DNA of 64,000 bases from Schistosoma haematobium (taxonomy: Eukaryota > Platyhelminthes > Trematoda > Strigeidida > Schistosomatidae), in NCBI RefSeq assembly GCF_000699445.3, contig NC_067199.1:32348902-32412901 (forward strand), written 5' to 3'. The position numbers and the translations under genes were made by a program. Under the pieces are notes generated by a model. That model had not been told where the DNA came from and did no database searches. It was given only the letters and a program-made list of their open reading frames with translations. Shown piece by piece: positions 49,101 through 57,700 of the stretch; positions within the stretch are counted from its first letter, which is position 1, and the number at the start of each line of letters is the position of its first letter.

Positions 49101-52100
49101 ACCAGGATACATTGAATAACTGTTTCGTCCAATTATGGGGTTCCTCAGCAGTACACACCCATGACTGTATTGGGGACCGAAACCAAAGCCCTCGGTCTCG
49201 TGCACGAGCACTCAATATTTAAATTATTGAGCCAGCATCCATTGGTGTCCATGTCTAACTTCAATCAATTAGCGATACCGTATGTTCATCTTCCATTACC
49301 TGCGATGGATAACAGTCTGACACGCCTAGGATCGCGTCTCAGAGCGAATTAATAACAAGTACGTGTTTATGATTTTCAAGGATTTTTAATTTATTTATGA
49401 AGGAATATTAAATATATATCCTGATAGATAAATGAAAGGAAAATCTCAAACCCTATACGTTTCTTTTCAAGTTGTCACATTTTTCCAAGGGACCTTCAAT
49501 AGAAATATACGCTGGCTTCACACCGAAACTTGTTCTTGTTTCTACAATTAATCACCCTGTTTTAATACTGTTGATAAGTATATGAATAAAGTAAATCATG
49601 AACATCTAATGTATGTTATTATTTCACTTCCTACAGAAAATTTTCTTCAGTTACAATCTGGAAAATTAAGTACGATATGTAACTGTAATAATCAAACTGA
49701 TAAAAATATTAATACTATATCAGTTCCGATTTCTTCACTGAAAAAGACTATAACAAGACAATAATAGCATGCAATGTAAAATCGTCATATGTTTACCATA
49801 ATACATAACTGACCGTTAATCAGATATATTATTATTAGAGATCACTATTTGGTGCATATTCATAAGGGGTATGTTTAATATGTAGAGTAGCAAAGCATTA
49901 AGCAGAATATTGACATATTATCAACTATTGTATTCACACGTTCTCGATTAGCTGCATCCCTTAAAGTTGAAAATGTTCTATGAAATTATATAAACTTAAT
50001 TTGCTTATATTTATTTTTAATTTACTGATGATCATAAAATTTATCAACAAAAGTTGTGTTTACTAATTGTGATAAAATGTAACTCTTTACTGAGTTTACT
50101 CGAACATTTTCAAATGACAATGGGAGATTTTGGTTAAGTTACTTACTATTACGATTGATGTAGTTCTCCTCATAGGAGTAGCTCAGTTAGTAAATACATA
50201 CTGAACTACCTAAGCCATATTACATATTCTTTTTTGAGCAACCAGTTTCTCAACTTGTTCTTATCTATCTTCCTTCATTGTTTGAAAAGGGTCGAAGCCA
50301 AAATCTGATTACTTCTTATCACATTATGTAGATAATGATCATATAGTAAACAAAACAAAATTATTTACAGTTACTTATCGTACTAACTTTCTAATGTCTT
50401 TATCGTTTAACTTTCCATTTTTTCACAACATAATGAAAATCATGTAACACAATATTTTGTTAGGCAGAATTTTTATATGCAGATATAAATTAAATGATCA
50501 ATAGATAATTTCTTCAGATAGAAATTCGTTTAGTCTTAATCATTATGCTTTGTTAATGTTTTATTTACATTTATACAGGTATATTCCACACACTTGGTCG
50601 AATAGCATCTGGTATTATGTCAAATGTTTTTCATTTAGATTCGGTATATTTAAGTGGACTAGCAACTTTTGGTGGTGGGCTAGCACATGTATTTCTCGTT
50701 TTTATAATTCCACATACATTTACGTGGTATTCTATATATGCCAGCATTTATGGCCTATGTAGTGGTAAGTGTATATTGAAATATTGTACATTAGAAAATA
50801 AACTGTAGATCCTATAATAGTTAACTTTTTTCCTAGTTCAACTTGCAGTTTATTTATTTAAACTGAATTATAATACGGATGGTTATTAGATTGTTTTTTA
50901 GAATAGATGGATTGTCACTAGTATTGCGATCCAAGGCCATCATTTTGTCCTGTTTATTACTGGTCAACTAGATATGCCTTAATCTTAGTATTTATATCCA
51001 AACCTAGGAATCGAACTCACCAACTTTTGGAGAAATATGAACCCTTAGAAGTGAATTTATATCCGTTAAACAAGTTAGTGACTGTTTGGAGTTAGTAGCT
51101 CAATTGATAACGTGTTGACGTTTGAAATAATAAGTGATATGTTTAAGTGTAAACATCAACACTCGGCCACAGGTATATCAAGATGACAAGCCTTAAACAA
51201 AACAAAATCAACATCCTGGATTCTGCCGATAACCAAAATCCATTTACTCTCAGAAGCTTGTAACCATATTGAGGCAATCTACAGAAGATGCATACATGCC
51301 AACAAAGAATAATCAAAATTCTGTTCCTAATATAAGCAACTAAATAATTTAAACCCTCACAAGTAATAATATAAGTTCATTACAAAAATCAGCTGTTCAC
51401 CAAATTATTTAACGCTTCATCACAAAAGTCACTAAGATAGCATGAAAATATTTTATTTAATTAATTTATCAACGTTTCTTAGATACGCTGGCAACAAATG
51501 AAAATAAATAAGTAATATTCAGAAACTAACTCCGCCTGTAGCTCTTCTAGAGTTACTGCCGGTCCCAAGCCCGGGTAAAGGAGGAGGGTTGGGCATGGGG
51601 TTAGCGTCCCCATCCCGTAGAAAACTAACTCGCTAAAAAAACGCTTACCAGAAAAAAATAATCCAAACCATTTTAACTCTGCCCTGGGAGTTAGAAGGTC
51701 TTCATTTAGAAGAATTATGACGCTCCATGGTGAAAGCCGAGTTCCTTCGGAAGCCACGAGGCCGATGCCCCTTCTGACAATCAGAGCAAAAATTTTTGTA
51801 GGTATATGGAACGTCCGAACAATGTGGGTGATCAGGAAGACCAGTCAAATAGCAACGGAAATGAGGAGATACAATTTGACAGTACTGGGAATCAGCGAAA
51901 CCCACTGGATCCAAGCTGGACAGAAAAGGCTAGCTACGGGAGAGATGCTGCTATACTCCGGTCATGAAGAGGAAGATGCTCCACACACTCAAGGAGTCGC
52001 TCTAATGCTGTCCAAAGTAGCACGAAATGCACTTGTAGGATGGGAATCTCACGGATCCAGAATCATCAAAGCATCATTCAAAACAAAGGAGGAGGAGATC

Positions 52101-54729
52101 ACAATGAATATTATCCAATGTTATGCACCCACCAATGATAGCAACGACGACATTAAAGATCAGTTCTACGAGCGGCTACAGTCAATCATTGAGAAATGCC
52201 CAATTAAGGACCTAACTATTCTGATGGGAGATCTAAATGCTAAAGTCGGAATAGACAACACTGGATATGAAGATATTATGGGACGACATGGACTGGGAGA
52301 AAGAAACGAAAATGGAGAAAGATTTGCAAATCTGTGTGCATTCAACAAATTGGTCATAGGAGGCACAATATTTCCACACAAGCGTATACACAAGGCTACA
52401 TGGATCTCACCGGACCACACCACAGAGAACCAAATAGATCATATTTGCATCAACAAAAAATTCCGAAGGACAATGGAAGATGTGAGAACCAGGAGAGGTG
52501 CTGACATAGCTTCAGATCACCACCTAGTTGTAGCCAATTTAAAACTAAAGCTAAAAAAGAACTGGACAAGTGGACAAACAGCAATACAAAGGTTCAATAC
52601 GGCCTTCCTTCGAGATACTAACAAAATCAACGATTTCAAGATAGCTCTCAACAACAGGTTCCAAGCCTTTCAAGATCTACTGAAGGAAGAAGGAACTACT
52701 ATGGAGGACAACTGGAAAGGCATCAAAGAAGCATTGACTTCAACGTGTCAAGAGGTTCTGGGCCTAAAGAAACACCATCATAAGAAGTGGATCTCTATAG
52801 AAACTCTGGACAAGATCAAAGAAAGGAAGAACAAGAAGGCAGCAATTAACAACAGCCGAACACGAGCAGAGAAAGTCCAAGCACAAGCTGACTACATAGA
52901 GGCAAACAAGCAAGTGAAGAGGAGCATTAGAACCGACAAGAAGAAATACGTTGAAGAACTAGCAACGACGGCGGAAAAAGCTGCTAGAGAAGGAAATATA
53001 AAACAGCTTTACGATACAACGAAGAAACTATCAGGGAAATACAGTAAACCAGAGAGACCGGTCAAAGATAAAGAAGACAAGCCAATCACTGAAATTCAAC
53101 AACAACGGAACAGATGGGTAGAATACTTCGAGGAGCTCCTGAATAGGCCGGCTCCAATGAATCCACCGGACATCGAAGTAGCACACACAGATCTTCCCAT
53201 AGACGTCAACCCACCAACGAAGGAAGAAATCAGAATAGCCGTCAGACAAATCAAGAACGGGAAAGCAGCGGGACCCGACAACATACCAGCTGAAGCACTG
53301 AAGTCAGACATCGAAGTAACTACAAACATGCTTTACCTTCTATTCAAAAAGATTTGGGAGGAGGAACAAGTACCGATGGACTGGAAAGAAGGACACCTCG
53401 TCAAGATTCCAAAGAAAGGAGATCTGAGCAAATGTGAGAACTACAGAGGCATTACACTACTGTCAATACCAGGGAGGGTCTTCAACAGAGTGTTGCTGAA
53501 CCGGATGAAAGATGCAGTAGACGCCCAACTTCGAGATCAACAAGCTGGATTCCGTAAAGATCAATCGTGCACAGACCAAATTGCAACATTACGGATCATC
53601 GTCGAACAATCAGTTGAGTGGAACTCGTCACTATACATCAACTTCATTGATTATGAAAAAGCATTCGACAGTGTAGATAGGAGGACATTATGGAAACTTC
53701 TTCGGCACTATAGAGTTCCTGAGAAAACTGTCAGCATTATCCGGAACTCATACGACGGACTACAATGCAAAGTCGTGCATAGAGGACAGCCGACAGATGC
53801 ATTCCAAGTAAGGACCTGAGTCAGACAAGGCTGTTTACTTTCTCCCTTCCTCTTTCTTGTGGTGGTCGACTGGATTATGGGGACCTCGACATCTGAAGGA
53901 AAGGACGGAATACACTGGACAGCTCAGAATCAATTAGACGATTTGGACTTCGCAGATGACCTAGCCCTCCTATCGCATACACACAAACAAATGCAGATAA
54001 AGACAGCCAGTGTAGCAGCAGTCTCTGCATCAGTAGGCCTCAGCATACACAAAGGGAAAACCAAGGTCCTCAAATTCAAAGCGGAGAACAGTAATCCAAT
54101 CACTCTTGATGGCGAAACTCTGGAAGATGTAGAATCCTTCACATACCTGGGAAACATCATCGATGAACAAGGAGGCTCAGATGCAGACGTAAAGGCGAGG
54201 ATTGGTAAAGCAAGGGTAGCATTCCTACAATTGAAGAACATATGGAACTCAAAACAACTGTCAACCAATATCGAAGTGAGAATCTTCAATACCAACGTCA
54301 AGGCAGTTCTACTGTACGGAGCTGAAACTTGGAGAACTACAACAACCACCATCAAGAAGGTACAAGTATTTATAAATAGCTGTCTTCGCAAGATACTCAA
54401 CATCCATTGACCGGATACCATCAGCAACGGCCTTTTGTGGGAGAGAACAAATCAGTTTCCAGCTGAAGAAGAAATTAGGAAAAGACGTCTGAGGTGGATA
54501 GGACATACATTACGCAAATCGTCAAACTGCATCACGAGACAAGCCCTAACTTGGAATCCTGAAGGGAAGCGGAAAAGAGGAAGGCCAAAGAACACATTGC
54601 TTCGGGAAATAGAAGCAGATATGAAAAGGATGAATAACAACTGGAAGGAGCTCGAAAGGATTGCTCAGTACGGGGTTGGATGGCGAATGCTGGTCAGCAG
54701 CACATGCTCCTTCACGAGGAGTAACAGGC

Positions 54730-54761
<32 letters not shown>

Positions 54762-57700
54762 CTCAGAAACTCTTATGCTTATTACTACAGTAAGAGAATA
54801 CTATTGAGTGAAGTGATAAATATTTCTACATTACCAGTTACTGTCCTTATTATCTTGAAAACCTAAGCGTCAGAAAAATGTGCACGCGTCATGCCTAATG
54901 AATATCTTATCAACTTGTCTATGCGACAAAAATATTTAGGTTCGATCTTAGATAATTACAATACACTTACATGACATTAATGTGTAATACTCCAAAACGA
55001 CAGTGATAGCTTCATAACAAAATCAGTTACCTAAAAGAAAACACATCACTTACCGAAGAAACCACCCGAGTCATAAGTATTCATTATCATTTCTTAAACA
55101 TTAGAACAGCTATTAATAGATTTGGTTATAACAAACAAAAAGCATTTTAATGTAAATGTTACTGTCTTTTAGGTTCATTGAGCACTAAGTTCAACTGCAA
55201 TTCCAAAACAAGAATAAATTTCGATAGAATTCCATAGTTAATCTCCAACTTATATGACAAATGAATAGTGTTGAAGAACCAATCATGTATTTAAACATGT
55301 TGTGTTTTAGTGTGATAATACATTATAGGAAATTTCAAAATGACTGATCATTTAAATACTATATTAAACTGCTATGTTAAAAATTAATCGTAGTAACTCA
55401 AGGATATCAGTTGAAAACAAAACATACTAATCAATACTGAAATGGTTTTATCACCCGAAAGGGATAGCAATTCCACCCTATATGATTTATCTTAGTTTAG
55501 TGTGACCTAACGATATATGAACAACAGTATTTTAACTGATCCTAATACATACACGTAGGTATAATAAAAGGATTTGTTCTGTAGAAGAGGGCTAGTCATC
55601 ATCTAAAAAACAGTTGCATCATAGTGTTATTTGTAGATATATTCCTTAAGTAACGTTCTTTAGCATGCAACAAAATGACAACTATTCACTCATATGTATC
55701 TGCACTTTGAAATGTATTACACAATCAGACTCACCGTAGTTCCTCCTTGGTGAAACATTGATAGTTTATGTTGGTCATCCACTCTCACATTTAGGTCTGG
55801 TAGATACCTGTAATTCAAGCAATTTGGTTGTAGTGTTTAGTACAATGTCAGGCTCACATGGTTTATCCTAGCTTCCAGACAGACCCGTTTATTCATTCCT
55901 CTTGAGTCACATTTTGACCTTGTCAATTATCTTCTTTTTAGCCTTAACTGCTTTTATATAACCGTGTATGTATTGCTTACCCTACTTATAACATGGCTGT
56001 AGTTTATTTTTGTTGAGTTGGCTCACTTCCTTCTCTTTGCTTCCCTGCTTTTCATTCTGAATGTTTGTCTGGATCAACGAGTGTACGAAAAATACGTATT
56101 CAATATTCATTCTCTTATTTAACTTATTGTATTCCGTTATTCATTAACGCGAATCAAGTCGATAATCATGTGATGAGGGTAGTCGTGATTTATATTACGA
56201 TAACGTCATTATGCGGTTCAATTGGAGTCAGATTAAAGGGATACAAAATAGCGTTAACATATGGCAACTGTACTTAACAAGACATTTGAACAATATACTA
56301 GTTACAGTACCTACAAGCTTAAACGTGAATTTAGATTCGGTTACCTTTCACTTTTAGTCACTAATCATAATTAAATCACGATGATCAATCATTGTAGTTA
56401 TCTTAGTCGTACAGGAGGCTAGTAGAAGTCCAATTGCCTCGTTAATAATGTCTCAGACCGTGATACTGGATGATGAAGGTCCTAATTCCACAAGGAACAT
56501 AAATCCGCTTAAGATTAAAAATGCGTATTACTGACAAGTATTAACCAGTGCGAACTTAGGTTCAGGTTTTCATATTTATCTCCTTCAACAACCAAACACT
56601 AAATAGTAAATAAATTTTGACAATCTTGTTCAAGAGACCGATCAATTGTTTTGTTCACTACTTTTAGCATCCTTAATTTATGCTGAACCATTTTCAATAC
56701 GTTTGAGTTGAATGAAATAGGACATATTTTTTAGATTCTAAAAAGAACAGACGGATTTTTACGAATATACATTTTAATCTTTTTATTTAGGAATACCTAT
56801 CCCACTTATTCCAATACTTTTAGTACGTTTCAGTGGACTTGAGCACCTGACAGCGAGTTTTAGTAACCTGAATTTACTAAAAGGTATTTTTTCAATGATT
56901 GGACCTACTGTGGCAAGTAAGTACACTGTATTTCAATCCAGTAACTCTCCTGTTTTATTCTCATTTTTAATTTACAACTGAAAGGGTTATCCCAATTTAT
57001 TCTCTCAAAGTTTTAAGTAGTGGAAAGAGATTTTAATATGTATTTCTGATGAATTTGAATAAAGTTGGAGCTCCAATGTTTTTTATCACTTAATATGTAC
57101 TCCACAAATCGTATTCTCTAAACATTCACAACATTTGACCTACATTTGGCTTCAATTGATTTTCTAAATATATTGGGTTTCATCTGTACTATATTTTTGA
57201 GAATAAATTGTAGGAAGAGATTATTTTTAACTGCTAGATTGAAACTCAATGGTTCACGTTCTCTGCCTGATGTTACTTCTCACTTCTTTTGGTCATAATT
57301 AAATGTAACTGGTAGTTATTCATTCGCACATTCAAGTGTGTGATTCTGCTTCCTATCACTTACCAGCCAAATTTAGAAATTAATCAGTGATGGAAATTTC
57401 GATCCTGGTCCGAAAAACCTATCCATCACTTTCATCTTTCAAACGATTCCTCATATTATCTCAGTTCATAGTTTAAGTCGATTTCATATAGCCGATCCTT
57501 CACAAATGACCGTTTTTAACCCAGTACTAATCAAAACAGGATGAGTAACATTTTCTTTATAATCTTCACCTTGATTTCTTAAATATCCTTTTCATTATTG
57601 CATTTTACTACGCATACTTTCAGACTCTCAAATTAACTTGAACTAGCCGCTCAATGATTATTCTTATTTTGTGTGAGTTTCCCATGTATATCCTCACCGA

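Noticed and set aside
53930..54427. Long minus-strand open frame (165 codons)
   Set aside because: Antisense shadow of the RTE reverse transcriptase; the same shadow appears over copy 1 at 8098-8550.
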